From the NCBI GenBank assembly GCA_022432975.1, contig CM039510.1:13218301-13282300 (forward strand): DNA of 64,000 nt. The letters are read 5' to 3'. The notes beneath the pieces were generated by a model that saw nothing but the letters and a program-made list of their open reading frames with translations, was not told where the DNA came from and did no database searches. Of this stretch, positions 1 to 13,228 are shown in pieces (position 1 is the first letter of the stretch; each line of letters opens with the position of its first letter). Source of the stretch: Begonia masoniana. Lineage: Eukaryota > Streptophyta > Magnoliopsida > Cucurbitales > Begoniaceae. Both the position numbers and the translations under genes were made by a program.

Positions 1-236
1 GAAAGACTGTCTCAATGCCATGTCCTATATTCAGAAATTCTGAAGTCTCTACAACACATTGGCGGCTATCGACGAATCCGTGAGTCAGAAAGATCAACTC
101 CTCTATTTTCTCAATGGTTTAGGAGCAGAATACAACTCTTTCGTCACCTCTATGTCCACGCATACTAATCGCCCCTCTATTGAAGAACTAAATAGTTTGC
201 TGCTAAGCCACGAGGCTCGCCTAGAACGCTAGAATG
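1..236 (+). pseudogene. copia gag fragment (UBN2-type)
   Basis: One reading frame gives LAAIDESVSQKDQLLYFLNG, then a stretch ending in LLLSHEARLER, which is characteristic of the copia gag domain (UBN2 / retrotran_gag_2). It is cut by the left edge of the window and stops at a TAG right after the LER. The RNA-binding CCHC knuckle is not visible downstream. Gag forms the virus-like particle; this copy cannot. Confidence 0.7.
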
Positions 237-429
237 CTTCTAAAAAAACAATGCAGTAAACAAATAAATATTGTAATAATTGATAGAGGTGCATCGTAGA
301 TACATTGAGAATGGACAACCACCTTGTTTGTTCTCGAAGTTTCTTGAAGAGCATGAAATAGCTGCTCAGTTATACTATATATGGGTCTCTATATTAGAAT
401 GATATAGCTGAAAGAAGAAATTGAACATT

Positions 430-1020
430 ATTGGATTTGGTGAGTAGTATGCATAGCAACTCCAAACTTCTAGATTTTTTGTGGATTGATGCTCTTAAGA
501 CGGCATTCTATATACTAAATCGAGTTCTAACTAAAATTGTTTGTAAAACACCATTTGAGTTATGGAAAGGTTGGAAATTGAGTTTACAACATATACGCAT
601 ATGAGGATGTCCGTCTGAAGTAAGAATATATAATTAACAAGAAAAGAAACTAGAGTCAAGGACTATTAGCAGATATTTCATTGGATATGTCGAGAAGTCT
701 AAGGTTATAAATTTTACTGTTCATCTCATAACACTAGAATTATGGAGTCAAGAAATGTTAAATCTCTTGAGAATCACTTGATTAATGAGACGGATCAATT
801 ACAAGATATTATTACTTAAAGAGATGATCATATTGACGATCAACTTTCTAATTCAAATAATAGATTGATTGTTATAAATGACACTCCTCAATGCCAAATG
901 AGCGTTAGACAATCAAACGTTGAAGCTTCACAAACTGCTGATAATAATCGAGTTGTTGATCAACATATTTTTTAAGAAAATGTGGAAACAAACATTAAAA
1001 AGATTTACTAAAAAAACAAA
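430..1020 (+). pseudogene. copia integrase C-terminal remnant
   Basis: Broken frames read as [12 protein letters not shown], then [21 protein letters not shown] and SRYFIGYVEKSK. These are the conserved landmarks of the copia integrase C-terminal region just before reverse transcriptase. In-frame stops occur every 20-60 codons. The D,D,E catalytic part expected just upstream (about 237-430) is not recognisable. Confidence 0.65.
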
Positions 1021-1029
1021 TCAGCAGTT

Positions 1030-2610
1030 TTAAGTGATTATGTTGTGTATTTACAAGAATCAGACTATAATATTAGAGCTAAAAATGACCTAAAACGTTT
1101 TCACTAGCTATTAGTTGTAAGGAATCAAACTTATAGTATGATGCTATAAAAGATAAAATAAATTCTATGAGTTCTAATAAGGTTTAAGATCTCGTCGAGT
1201 TGCATGTTGGTGTAAAAACCATAAGGTGTAAATGAGTTTTTAAGATTAAGAAAGACTCATTAGGCAACATCAAGAGAGATAAGGCTAGAATCGTAGTTAA
1301 ATGATTCACTTAAGGAGCATAAATCAACTACAAATAGACTTTTTCTCATGTATCTAGCAAAGATTCTTTTCGCATCATTCTAGTATTAGTTGTACATTTT
1401 GACTTGGAGTTGCAACAAATGGATATGAAAATGACATTTTTAAATAGAGATTTAGAGGAAGAGATTTATATGAAACAACTTGAAGGATTTTTTTTTCTAG
1501 TGAAAGTGAACATTTAGTTTGCAATCTTAAAAAATTCATATACATACTTAAACAAGCTTCTCGCAATAGTATTTAAAAATTCATGATGTTATCTCTTTTT
1601 TTGGTTTTGGAGAGAACATTATGAATCTGTGTATATACCATAATGTAAGTGGGAGTAATATTTGTTATGATTTTATACGTGGATAATATTTTGCTTGCTA
1701 ATAATAATAAAAAATAATTACATAATAAACAAATTTTCTCTCAAAACTTTAATCTGAAGTATATAGATGATGCAACCTATATTATGGGAATTAAGATACA
1801 TCGAAACAGATTTCAAGATATTTTGAGTCTGTCTCAAGAAATCTATATCAATAAAGTTTTAAAGAGATTTAGGATGAAAGATTGTTCTAAGTGTAGCTTC
1901 TATTGTGAAGGGTGATATGTTCCATATGAACCAATATTCGAAGACCAATATTAAGAGGAAGCGAATGAGAAACATTCCATATGCTTCAGTTATTAGAAGC
2001 CCTATGTATGCTCAGGTTTGTAAAAAACTTGACATTGCATTTGCAGTTGAAATGTTGGGAAGATACCAAAGTAATCCAGGTATAGACCTAAAGTAGCTAC
2101 AAAGAAGGTGACGTGGTACCTTCAAGGGACTCAGGACTACATGCTTATATACAAACATATAAATAATTTAAAAGTGATTGGTTATTTTGGTTCAGACTTT
2201 GTTGGATTTGTTGATTCACTAAAATCAACGTCCAGATACGTTTTTATGTTTGATGGTGAAACTGTATCATGAAGAAGTGCAAAACAATCGCTAACTATTA
2301 CTTCCACTATGGAAGGTAAGTTCGTTTCATGTTTTGAGGTTACTTTGCATGATGTATAGATGAAAAGTATTAATTTCTAAGCCATTGAAATCGTACTTTG
2401 ACAACTCAGCTGCTATTTTTATGGCTAAGAATAATAGAACTGGTAGTCGAAGCAAGCATATCGACACCAAGTACTTAGCCATAAGAGAGCACGTTAAGAA
2501 TATATTAGTGGTAATTGAGTACATTATCACTGAGTTGACAAAAGACATGTCACCGTTAAAATTTAAGGATCATGTACAAAAAATGAGTCTTTGTTCCTTT
2601 ATCTAATTTC
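1030..2610 (+). pseudogene. copia reverse transcriptase and RNase H remnant
   Basis: Recognisable blocks in order: a lead-in ending QQMDMKMTFLNRDLEEEIYM (about 1418-1473), a YVDNILLANN block at about 1677-1706 in place of the usual Y-V-D-D active site, the block around RNIPYASVIRSPMYAQVC, and an RNase H tail with SRSKHIDTKYLAIREHV (about 2445-2495). The second catalytic Asp of the YVDD box reads Asn, and there are several frame breaks. The clear homology is to plant Ty1/copia RT_2 and RNase H_like domains. Confidence 0.8.
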
Positions 2611-2858
2611 GTTGTAAGAACGAAAAAAATTAATAAAGTCATGTTGTTGTTAGTTATATAAGTATGTTTATTTTGAGAAGCATCAATGAAGTTTGCATAT
2701 AGAATAAACATATGGTTTATGCATTAAGTTGTATGAGCTAGTGATTAAGAAACATGATACATTATAATACATGAAAGATAATACTCGACATTAAGAATAC
2801 TTATTGCTATGATTCATGTATTTTGTTTCTTAGTAAGAATAATGATGAGATATCGATC

Positions 2859-2869
2859 AAGTGGGAGAA
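2859..2869 (+). other. Polypurine tract of the copia element
   Basis: The purine run AAGTGGGAGAA ends directly before a TGATAGAAATTTT sequence that looks like an LTR start. AAGTGGGAGA-type tracts prime plus-strand synthesis in plant copia elements. Position after the RNase H piece fits. Confidence 0.55.
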
Positions 2870-3091
2870 TGATAGAAATTTTATATTTCATAATGTTAAA
2901 TTTTCATTATGTTTAATGGTCTATAATAGTGATAACTCATCATTTTAACCATCACAACCTTACTGGTGTGCCATTTAATGAGACACATATATTGAAGACG
3001 CTATCTAATGGAAAGAGTCATTTGGTTTTTTTAGTTTAGATCCTCAAGCCTATCAATTTAACGAAATTTGATTTATCTTGAATTCTCTACA
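2870..3091 (+). repeat. Probable degenerate 3' LTR of the copia element
   Basis: Starts TG directly after the purine tract and may end at CTCTACA at 3091, giving a TG...CA segment of about 220 bp. The 5' LTR is outside the window, so the boundary cannot be confirmed by comparison and no TSD can be tested. Confidence 0.35.
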
Positions 3092-3411
3092 CCATCAATA
3101 GTAGAATGATCAAATGTTGGAATGTCCTAAATTGTAAAAAAAAATAAAGACCATATCAAACATTAAAGTTAGAGCATCAATGGCGACAACTACGTAAATA
3201 ATTATATATACGATCTAATTACTTATATAATTTAGTAAGTATGTTTATATCGTGATTATAGTCTCACGGATCAAACACTAAAGTAGAAATTACCCAAATC
3301 TAGGCTATTATTTTCAAATTTATATTTTATACTTAGTCAACCAACAATGAAGATAATCACTTGACTAATTTCAGCCATAAGAGAGTTCAAAACAATTGCT
3401 TAACATGAATC

Positions 3412-3451
<40 letters not shown>

Positions 3452-4430
3452 AATATAGAATGAAGAGAGAGGAAGAAGAAAATGACTTAGTTTTCAGTAA
3501 GTTCAGGACAAGTTCTGCAAAATGGATTAAAAACTGTATAGGCCAAAGAATAAAAAAACAAACGAGAGAACCTCATAACCATGCTCCAAATGAAGCGCCT
3601 CTTGTACTCCACCTGAGATTATTGTACAACTATATAACAAGCAGATAATAGAGAAATGACTTTATTATTTTTATTTTTTATTTTTCATGTCCAAATGCTT
3701 CTAAAATATGGAGTGTAAAACACCTGATCATCATCATGTCAAAATTGCAAGAATCATTGTCTTTGGGAGAGGCATAAAGTCACTAATATCACCCAGCATA
3801 ACTAATCAAGATATCTCTTTCAATAATAAGTACATATTTATACGATGAATCAAATCAAATAAGTATAGAAATAAGAACATATAAGATTTAGAATAAACGA
3901 GTGACCGACACGCAAGAACTTACGTTAGATCGTAGAATTAGAGTGTAAAATTAGATTGTCAACGTAATATTACTCGTTAAAAAAAATTAAAGTAAAATAA
4001 TTATTGAAACAAAATAGGAGAAAATGAGAAGGTTTAGACCCAAGAAATAAGTCTTAAAAAGTGTTTAAAGCCCAAAGTTGTAATAATTTGGCCTAAATTT
4101 CATCCTTATCTCTCAATCTGTGGACTGAGTCAGCAACGGGTTACGGCGACTGGTGCAGGCTCATGGAGTAGAAGCTTTTTATGAGTTTCTTCATGATGAC
4201 AACATGGTGTGGAGTTGAGTTCCTTTCCCTATTTCGTCTTCTTCGTCTTTTGTTTTTTTCTTCCTTCACTTTCTGATTCTTCAACACTGCCATAATGAAG
4301 TGTGAGATACAGATACACTAACGCCATGGATGACAAGATTTGAATCGAATCGTCTCTTTTCTCATTTGCGCTTCCCCGGTTTCTGCTGATTCAGATAATG
4401 GCTTGAGGGTGTCATAGACTTTACCTACAA
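3092..4430 (+). promoter_or_regulatory. AT-rich 5' flank of the HMA1-like gene, with short uORFs
   Basis: No gene is visible here. It holds the GA microsatellite and the presumed promoter and 5' leader of the downstream ATPase gene. Three short upstream ATG frames lie close to the main start: 4295-4321 (8 codons), 4326-4343 (5 codons) and 4398-4406 (2 codons). If transcription starts upstream of 4295 they would sit in the leader and could lower translation. The transcription start cannot be read from sequence. Confidence 0.4.
3415..3447. repeat. (GA)n microsatellite
   Basis: About 16 uninterrupted GA dinucleotides, roughly 1 kb upstream of the ATPase start codon. GA tracts are common in plant promoters and 5' flanks, where they can bind BBR/BPC factors; this use is inference. 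Confidence 0.9.
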
Positions 4431-7400
4431 ATGGAGACTCTCCATTACCCAATCTCCTTGTCCAAATCCAAGTCGCTGTTGCATTGTATACAAAACAGAC
4501 GAATCAAGTCGCTGAGAGGTGTATATCTTTGCTCTCTACGGTTTTCTACAAGGGGTATCGAGCCCTTCCCAGCTTTTCCTTCTACTGCTTCAAATTTTAG
4601 TAATATCCGTTTTGGGCGTTTTCATTGCGTCTCCGAGTCCGCTGATCGTCACCATGATGACCATCACCACCACTGCCACCACAACCACCACCATTGCAAT
4701 GATGGTACGGAGCTGACAGGACCTCAAAAGGCGTTGATTAGCTTCGCCAAAGCCACTAAGTGGATAGACTTGGCCAATTATCTGAGAGAGCACCTACAAC
4801 TGTGTTGTGCTTCCACTGCTTTGTTTGTTGCTGCTGCCGCTTGTCCTTACTTAGTGCCCAAGCACGCAGTGAAGCCTCTGCAGAATGCGTTCATAGTCTC
4901 AGCTTTCCCTCTAGTTGGGGTATGTGTTTTTCCCATTAAATATCGAAGAACATATGCTGGAGTGATTAATTGCGTTAGTATCACCATATTGTTTAGGATG
5001 ATCAAATTGATGAAATGTTTGAAAATTTTAAGCATGTCTTCTTTGCCAAGATTTTGATCAGTTCTTTGGGGGATCTTTGTATCTCATGAGCTTAATAATC
5101 CTGGATTAAGGAGTTATAGTGTTTTGTATTCGTTTATTAGCATTCGTTGTTCTAACTTTCTGCTCCCCCAAATTCCATGCACAGACTGCTTTAAAACTGA
5201 CTGCCTATGTTCATTGTCGCAATTTGTTTTTCTCGTAATTACCCGTATGTTCTTAGTTTGGAATCACAAATACTCTCATAATTTATTGGTCATAATATTT
5301 ATGTATATTACAGAAATTTAATTCAGCAAGAGCTTGCCAATTCATCAATGTCTTATTCTTTCGTGCTCAAGCAAAGTTTCTGATTCATTTGTATACCAGG
5401 TGTCTGCATCTCTTGATGCTCTTACTGATATCTGTGGTGGGAAAGTAAACATTCATGTTCTGATGGCACTTGCTGCCTTTGCATCAATATTAATGGGGAA
5501 CGCTATAGAAGGAGGACTACTTCTTGCCATGTTTAATCTAGCTCATATTGGTATGCATTTCAAGAGTATGTTTAAAAATATTTTCCCATGATTAATTATA
5601 AGTTTAACCCTTAATCTGTTTTGCTATTGTAGCTGAAGAGTATTTCACTAGCCGATCAATGGTTGATGTTAAAGAGTTGAAAGAAAATTATCCTGAATAT
5701 GCGCTAGTCCTGGACATTAATGATGACCAGCTTCCTAATACTTCAGAGTTGGCATATAAAAGGGTGCAAGTGCATGATGTAGAAGTTGGCTCATATATCT
5801 TGATTCTTGCTGGGGAGGTATGTGATTGCAAATTTGATGTGTTATTTGTTGTAACTCAAAAACTGCACTACCATGCCCACATGCAACCGCAGAGTCCGTT
5901 TCCAATTTCATCCTGTGTATGATAATTTTTTGTAGTTTCCTTACTTCACTTTAAGCTGTTTGTCCTAAGGTTTTTTACGTGATTCATATGTAGTGGTATT
6001 GTCAAATATAAATGTAATATTGGTGAGAGGCACGTCACTTTATTATGCGGTGCAATAAAATTTCAATTCTTACCCTTGAATGCAAATTTCTCTTGTATTT
6101 ACTTGAATTTTCCATCTCTTAAGTCACGTATCAAGTGCTTTTTTTTCCTTCCTTTTTTCCCTCTGTATAACAATATTTTATTTGTACCTGCTATTCTAGA
6201 TTAACGAGTATCATTAAAAATTGGAAGCATAATAAAATGAGGTGGTATTGTATTAGTCTGTGCCTGTAGATTGTGAAGTTTACCAAGGTAGTGCAACAAT
6301 TACCGTTGAGCACTTAACAGGAGAAGTCAAACCTCTAGAGATAAATGTTGGAGATCGGGTACCCGGTGGTGCAAGAAATTTGGATGGAAGAATAGTAGTG
6401 AAGGTATTTTTTATACGTTTATTTTTCTCCAATCTTTCTTGTAAGGATATGTTGATTTTTGAAAAACAGCATGCGAGTCATGCACCACTTGGATTCTGGC
6501 ATAGGTGATAAAAACTTGGAAAGAATCTACTCTGAACAAGATAGTGCAGCTAACTGAAGAAGCACAGATGAATAAGCCAAAGCTTCAAAGGTGGCTCGAT
6601 GAATTTGGTGAACAGTACAGCAAGGTTGTTGTTGTTTTGTCTGTTGCAATTGCCATCATTGGGCCATTATTATTCAAGTGGCCCTTTATTTGTACACCAG
6701 GTAATTTGTAATTTACCTTTGCTAATGAAACATTGCTAAGGATTGTGTTGATAAAATAGTTTCTGTATAAATACTTGTGGTGTACCCAACATCGTATCAT
6801 GAAACTCTTGTTCGTGATTTGTGACGTTGGAAAATCTAAATTAATTTGAAAAAGCATTTTCAATATTGAGTTTCTTTTTCTTTCATTCCTCTTTAAAGAT
6901 TTCTATAATTGCTTGACGCTTGTGATGTCTTACGTTCTGTAATGATCATTACAGCCCTGTCATTCACGATTGACTTTTTTCTCTGTATATCCTGATATAA
7001 ATCTTTATTAATATTTTAGTTTCCTATTTCTTTTTTCTTATTCTGTGTATTCTCTTTCATGTTTATATACTTTATCTTTTCCCCTCAACAAATGCTATCA
7101 TTTCTTTTGTTACTTTGTTATAAATCAAGGTAACTTTTTGAAGAGATTTAATTTTCTTTATCTTTTCTAATGCATAGACTATCATATAGCTTGCAGAGGA
7201 TCAATCTATAGAGCACTGGGCCTTATGATGGCAGCATCACCATGTGCCCTGGCCGTTGCTCCATTGGCATACGCTACTGCAATTAGTTCCTGTGCCAGAC
7301 AGGTATTTATGTGAAAAAATATTTTGAATCAGTATTTGGTTTGGTCAGTTTAATGTGAAGAATATGGATATATTTCACTGAAATGGATAGATCTGCTACA

Positions 7401-10400
7401 TAATCTAAATTTGGTGATATATGATGTGCCACTCGCTCCCACCTGATAACTCTCTCATGTGTTTATGTTTGCACCTAGGGAATACTCCTTAAAGGTGGGC
7501 ATGTGCTAGATGCTTTGGCTTCTTGCCAGACAATTGCATTTGATAAAACTGGGACACTGACTACTGGCGGGCTTGTGTTTAAAGCAATTGAACCAATCTA
7601 TGGACATAGGGTCATACAAAACAAATCAGATTTTTCTTCTTGTTGCATTCCTAGCTGTGAAAAAGAAGCGCTTGCTGTGGCAGCAGCAATGGAGAAGGGT
7701 ACTACTCATCCAATTGGAAGGTAATGTTGTTAAACTGATGTCTTTTGGATACAAAACTTTCCTAATTCTTTTCCTTCAGTTCTTTTAACTGCATCTAACT
7801 ACATTGATTAAAGATCATCTGGTCTGCCGAGTATCTCTCCTTTCTTCTCCGGTCTTCGGCTTCTCTATGTCTGAGTTTGCCAGCTTCGGTTTCACACTAA
7901 TTTTGATGTCTGCAATCTCTCTATTAGAATGAAAATCAATGAATCCTTTCCCCTCCTCTCCTCACCCCTTACCCCAGTTTACCTCTAACATAATAACAAA
8001 TAACTATTTTACTTCTTTCCAATTCTACCTTTCTTTTTCTAATGCAATTAGAATGATCTAGGTCCATTATCCCTTTGGACCATACTTGGTTGGGGCTTAT
8101 TATTAGTTCCTTTATGCCTGGAGTAGGTGAACCTTGAAGGAGGCCTATCATTATGCTTCAGCATTTTGAGCCTCTGTACTAGAACTTAGTTTCTCCTGTT
8201 ACCTCTACATTACAGGAAACTACAAGGCATGTGTTATTTGCTCTCTTTTACTTATGCTGTTTCTCAACAAACAAGATCATTCATTTCTTTCTTGAGTTTT
8301 ACCTTATAATTTTTCTTTTAGACGAAAAGCATTGACTGAAAATCAAAGCCCATCTTCAATTACATTCCTGTTTTCTCCATCTTGTTGTTTTCTTACTATG
8401 TTGTTTCTTTCATTTAAATTTTATTAACAAGATCTTAATTTGTAAAGGTCACTTCTTGAACAGATAGAGTAGATTGTCAAACTTGTTCTTGACTTTATTC
8501 CTTTTCCTGTAGAGCCGTGGTTGACCATAGTGTGGGAAAAGATCTTCCTCCAATATCTGTTGAAAGTTTCGAGTATTTTCCGGGTAAAGGTCTGGTAGCA
8601 ACTCTGCATGGCATCAAGGTAATTCTTTTATTGAGCTATGCATTTCAGGTCAATTAGTTCTTTCTTTGTATAGGTTCAAACTCTTGTCATCAACTTTCCT
8701 TTCTTTCTTGACATGCAAGTTGCATTACGTTTTTCTCATTTTGAATAGCAAATATTTCCATAGTTTCCTACTAATAGAACAGAAATAATGGTATTATAGA
8801 GTTGTCGGAACAAATGTAGAAAGTTCCTATCATCCTATGCTAACATGGTGGTCCTATGGTCATCTGAATGTTGGGCATGAAATCTACTAAGGATGTCAAA
8901 TAATATTCTGATGAGAAAACTAGACCACAGCTCTATTGTTTCACAAGCTTGGGGTTCTCAATGGTCACAAGTATGTTGTACAAAAACCTAATTTGGGAAT
9001 GTAAAGCTACCATTTTTTTTGCAAACATAAGTGGACAAGAACGTTCCATTACATTTTGATATTACATTGCCTTTTGTTTTTCCACGTCTGTTTTTTAATA
9101 TGACAAATAGAAGGCAGTGAAGTTACATTCTTCTCTATTTGTAGTCAGGAACTGGAATGGGAAAACTGTTGACAGCATCCCTTGGTTCTGTTGATTTCAT
9201 TACTTCACTTTGTAAATCTAAAACAGAGTCAAGAAAGGTTCAGGAAGCTGTGAATGCATCATCTTATGGAAGAGAATTTGTTTGTGCTGCTCTTTTAGTG
9301 GATGAAAAGGTTAGGCATATCTTATTTTTTCTGTTAATTACCTATGATACGATAATCTGAGTAAGCAAAGACATTATCCGTGATTTTTGTTCAAATTTTA
9401 GTATTAAGAAATGGAAGTACTTACTATGAAAGTAAATGTATCATATTGTTTTCTCTATTTTTCCTTGTAGTTTTAATGATAGGTTATGAATTAAGTACAG
9501 CTATGATGCTGTGAGGTGGTGAATAAGAATCTAGTTCTGTTAGTAAATTGTCTTGAAATGTATTATTTGATTCTGAGGAATTGTAACCAAGGCATTGAAA
9601 CTGTATGCACTTTCTCCAAGTATGCCAGCGTTTGGCTAAAAACAAATTTGACTACTATTGTTGAAGGCCACTTATCTGGTCCCTCTTTGCTCAGAAAGAA
9701 ATGCAGCATAATGACACTCTCTTTCTTCTAATCTTTGATTTGGTTATCTCTCTTCCGTCTTCCTTTTTTTTCTTATATGAACCTGCAGCTTGTGAATTAC
9801 ATTTGAGTCTGCGCTTAAAATGAGTTTGCAAAAATACTGATGCGAGTCTTAAAGTCGTCATGTCTTTATCCCTTCTTATATTTATGACAAAAAAGAAACA
9901 ATTCAGTGGAAAACACCTACAAAAGAGTCTTATAGTTTTCTGTAATATGCTAAATCTATTGATTAACTTGCATAAACCTAAAGCAATTCTTACTTCTTGT
10001 TGCTATTTAAGTTTGTCAAAAGTTAAGTGGCAGAAAAATTTTGCAGCATCCTGGGTGATGTAGATTGTGTTAATGAGAGTCTGGTTTTGATTGGCCCAGT
10101 AATTATCTACTTGTAGTTACTAAATACCTTTTCTCGAGAAAGTGCTTACTATGATTGCGGCCTGTATATTCTTTTAATTACATCCCAATATAGAGCATAT
10201 GAATTATGAGGTAATGGGGTGAATGTTTTATATTGTTAAGATAACACTGATTCACCTTGAAGATCGACCTCGACCTGGAGTATTAGATGTCATAGTTGAC
10301 TTACAAGATCATGCAAAACTCCGCATAATGATGCTAACAGGAGATCACGAGTCAAGTGCACGGAGAGTTGCCAATGCAGTGGGCATCAAGGAAGTTTATT

Positions 10401-12393
10401 GTGGTCTGAAACCTGAAGATAAGCTTAGTTATGTGAAGGATATCTCAAGGGAGACAGGTGATGATGCTAATTAATAGTAGTTACTTGACTATTCTAGCCA
10501 CCTAGGTTACCATAAATACTAAGATGTACTTATTTTTCCAAGAGATTTGGGTTCCTAGTTTAATAGTAAGATCATGCATTCTAAAAGAAATAGTAATAAT
10601 GTGCATTCGTTCATGCATTATTTTTTATCTTTGGTTCTTATTTTCACTTGCCCAGTAAAATGGACCACTATGGAAACAGAAAATATGTAGATGACGACCT
10701 TAAACTGAAAATGTCACTCTGTAAGTCTTGAAAGAGTGGATAGCAGCAGTTGTCACATTCCAATCTCGTTGAATTACTTCAAAGCAATCTTCAGTGAGAA
10801 AATGCATGTCATTTTGATGTTACTGCTAAGAACTATGGGCTTCTAGGCATCTGTACATCATTGATTTTATATATTGCAGCTTTCGACACGAAAAGAAGAA
10901 GAAAGAAAGCATGGCTTATGTATTCTGTTCCTTGTGTTTTAAAGATGAAAAAAGAAATGAAGTATTTTATTAATGTCTATTTTTATTAGAATTTGCTTTA
11001 AAATTTTAGGGAGATTCTCTACTCTTTTCTTTTGCACCTATCTCCTTTCATTTTCGTTAATCTTTATTCTTGTGATGCTGTATATATTTTTTTTGGAAAG
11101 GTGCTTTCAATTATAAGAAGATAGAAAAGCTTATGTTAAGTGGAAAAGTAGAAAGGAAATGAACAGAATTACACCCGAAAATGTTTCATGTCCCTTGAAT
11201 TAAGGAAAAAAAGGAAATAAAGTTATCATGGTCAATCTCGAACACTTGCTAAAAATATTGAATTACTTCAAAATCTTGATCTTTTCAATATAATTTTGTT
11301 ACTCATGAATTATTATTGTCTTTCATATATCTGATCATGAATGTCTTTCAGGTGGAGGTTTGATAATGGTTGGTGAAGGCATTAACGATGCACCAGCTCT
11401 TGCTGCAGCCTCAGTTGGAATAGTGCTTGCTCAACGTGCTAGTGCAACTGCTGTAGCGGTTGCAGATGTTCTTCTACTGCGAGACAACATCCTTGGTGTG
11501 CCATTTTCCATTGCCAAGTCACGCCAAACAACTTCCCTTGTATGAGATTTATTCATCATAACCATTTCTCTTGGTGGCGTTATCAATTGTTTTTACATGT
11601 TTCTTTCAGGTTAAACAGAACGTCGCCCTTGCATTAACATCTATTTTTTTGGCTTCCCTTCCATCTGTGCTGGGGTTTGTGCCCTTATGGTTAACGGTAC
11701 AGACCTATATAACTTGATTCATTATCTTAGACTGATGAAATAACTCTGAAGTAGTCATTTTTGTGATGTTTATCGTTACATGCATTATCTATATTTAATG
11801 GTTTGCATAGAAAATGAAAGATGGTCTATATATGCAACCACTGTTGTCTTAATTTATACTTTTCATTAATTTTTGGGTCAATCTTATTTGAGGTTTAGAG
11901 AGACAAATTTAACTGAAAACAGCTTTTTTAGATTATGATTTTTTTCTAGCGGTAGGACAAGTATTCTCTCTTTGTTACTATTTTTGTTTCTACCATTGAT
12001 TTCACTCTGGTCATTTATTTCAAATCTAGTGGCTTTAAATTTGGTCGACTTTTAAGTCATTCTACGGTCTGAGCTATCTATTCTTGCTCCAAAACTCCCC
12101 TACATTTAAATGGTGTCATTTTCCCAAAGATTTGCAGCTAATAATTAAATTGTCCTTTGCTGGGCTATATATTTCAGTTTCAACAATTTATGGTTTATCT
12201 TTTGATAAACATGCAGGTTCTTTTACATGAAGGTGGTACGCTTATGGTTTGCCTTAACTCAATACGTGCTCTTAATAACCCAACTTGGTCATGGAGGCAA
12301 GACTTGCTACATCTTTTTAATGACTTCAGTTCCAAAATCGCAGCATTGACTCCAAAACCCAGTTCTAGCAACCCTGAAGCTGCCCATTTGTAA
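4431..12393 (+). CDS. HMA1: P1B-type heavy-metal ATPase, HMA1-like (13 exons)
   Basis: Exons: 4431-4919, 5400-5550, 5633-5817, 6257-6403, 6505-6700, 7190-7302, 7479-7720, 8513-8618, 9145-9309, 10241-10457, 11352-11539, 11610-11696, 12217-12393. All introns are GT-AG and keep frame; the 820-residue product is close to Arabidopsis HMA1 in length. The N-terminus is basic and Ser-rich like a plastid transit peptide, followed by a His-rich stretch (residues 74-89). Actuator motif TGEV at 296-299; membrane motif SPC at 406-408 in place of the CPC of Cu pumps, typical of the P1B-4/HMA1 group; phosphorylation site DKTGT at 449-453; HP locus at 504-505; MLTGD in the P domain; GEGIND at 678-683. The family sits in the chloroplast inner envelope and moves Cu, Zn and perhaps Ca using ATP. 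The gene looks intact. The exon 4 start (TCT, where relatives have Ile) and the short exons rest on homology and need a transcript. Confidence 0.95.
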
Positions 12394-12459
12394 TGTGTAA
12401 ACTTTCATATTTATTTTTCCGTCAATCTTGTTTCATCAGCTATGAAAGCATATAATGTA

Positions 12460-12465
12460 AATAAA
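12460..12465 (+). terminator. Candidate polyadenylation signal of the HMA1-like gene
   Basis: AATAAA lies 67 bp after the stop codon. Plant poly(A) signals are loose, so this is only a positional candidate. Confidence 0.35.
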
Positions 12466-13049
12466 AAGCTGATTGCTGGTTTGATCGAAGGTGGTTTGAT
12501 GTAAATTTATCATTCTAAGTTTTTTGTTTCAAGGAAGTGTTAGAACATTTAAATTCTAAGATTATTTTGTTCCAATTTACGAAGTTAATTATTTGCTTAA
12601 TGTATTTTTGTAGCCATTCGGTAGTTTCCATAGTGAAAAAATAAATAAAGTAATAAAAATTTAGCTTTTTAATGATTTAAGTAGTGGAAAAATGTGAACT
12701 TTTTGGACAGAAGCTGAAGATTGCTTGAATTTATTTTAACGTTGGATAGTTAGATTTCGTTTGTATGTTAATTGTTTGAACCCACCATTAGGATAAACAC
12801 AAAAATCAAAGCTTCTATAAATACGAATACCCCCAATACATCAAAACTCATTGCCCATGGATAAAGAAAAATCGTTTCAACATCAAAAACAACAAAAACT
12901 AGAGCAAACATATAATAACAGATTCAAAATTGTAACCAAGCATCGCTCATTGGTTATATTCGTGTTAATTGTTAGATAGTTGAATTTACTATTTGGTTTT
13001 TACTTTTAAAGTATTGTATTAATTTTGGACGTTGGATTGAGTATTTTTA
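12466..13049. other. Intergenic, AT-rich
   Basis: No coding frame, RNA gene or recognisable element seen. Contains several short A/T tracts. Confidence 0.5.
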
Positions 13050-13228
13050 ATTGTTTTGAAAAAATATTTTTTTTTACATGGGAGGAACCGGGACTAGACC
13101 GGACTTTTCAGTCCGGTCCTGGTTCCTTCTGGGGCCGATTTCGGGATTTTTTTAAAAATTTCCAAACAGCACAGTTCTGTTCCGGTTCTGGCATGAAACT
13201 GGATCGGCCCTGATCGCGCCCACCCCTA
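13050..13228 (-). mobile_element. hAT-like terminal fragment or non-autonomous hAT
   Basis: Read from the right, the segment begins CTAGGGGTGGGCGCGATC, a CAGGGGTGGG-like terminus usual for plant hAT elements, followed by the G+C-rich CCGGAC/GTCCGG sequence common inside such elements. This GC-rich block contrasts with AT-rich flanks. The matching left terminus and an 8-bp TSD were not found, so the left boundary is approximate. It directly abuts the gag remnant, whose start it seems to have removed. Confidence 0.45.

Larger units (their letters stand above)
1..3091 (+). mobile_element. Decayed Ty1/copia LTR retrotransposon, 3' part
   Basis: Short reading-frame pieces on the plus strand follow copia order: gag, integrase C-terminal half, reverse transcriptase, RNase H, polypurine tract, LTR-like segment. 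Every piece has stops or frame changes, so nothing can be expressed as a polyprotein. The 5' LTR and the start of gag lie outside the window. The order gag-IN-RT-RNaseH is what separates copia from gypsy. The element is old: only short blocks can be recognised and the stretches between them are saturated with stops. Confidence 0.85.

Noticed and set aside
3460..3648. 62-codon plus-strand frame upstream of HMA1
   Set aside because: Lys/Glu-rich low-complexity start near the GA tract, no homology or splice context.
9516..10063. Extra exons in intron 9 of the HMA1-like gene
   Set aside because: Open frames here show no similarity to P-type ATPases, and splicing 9309 to 10241 keeps the conserved sequence contiguous.
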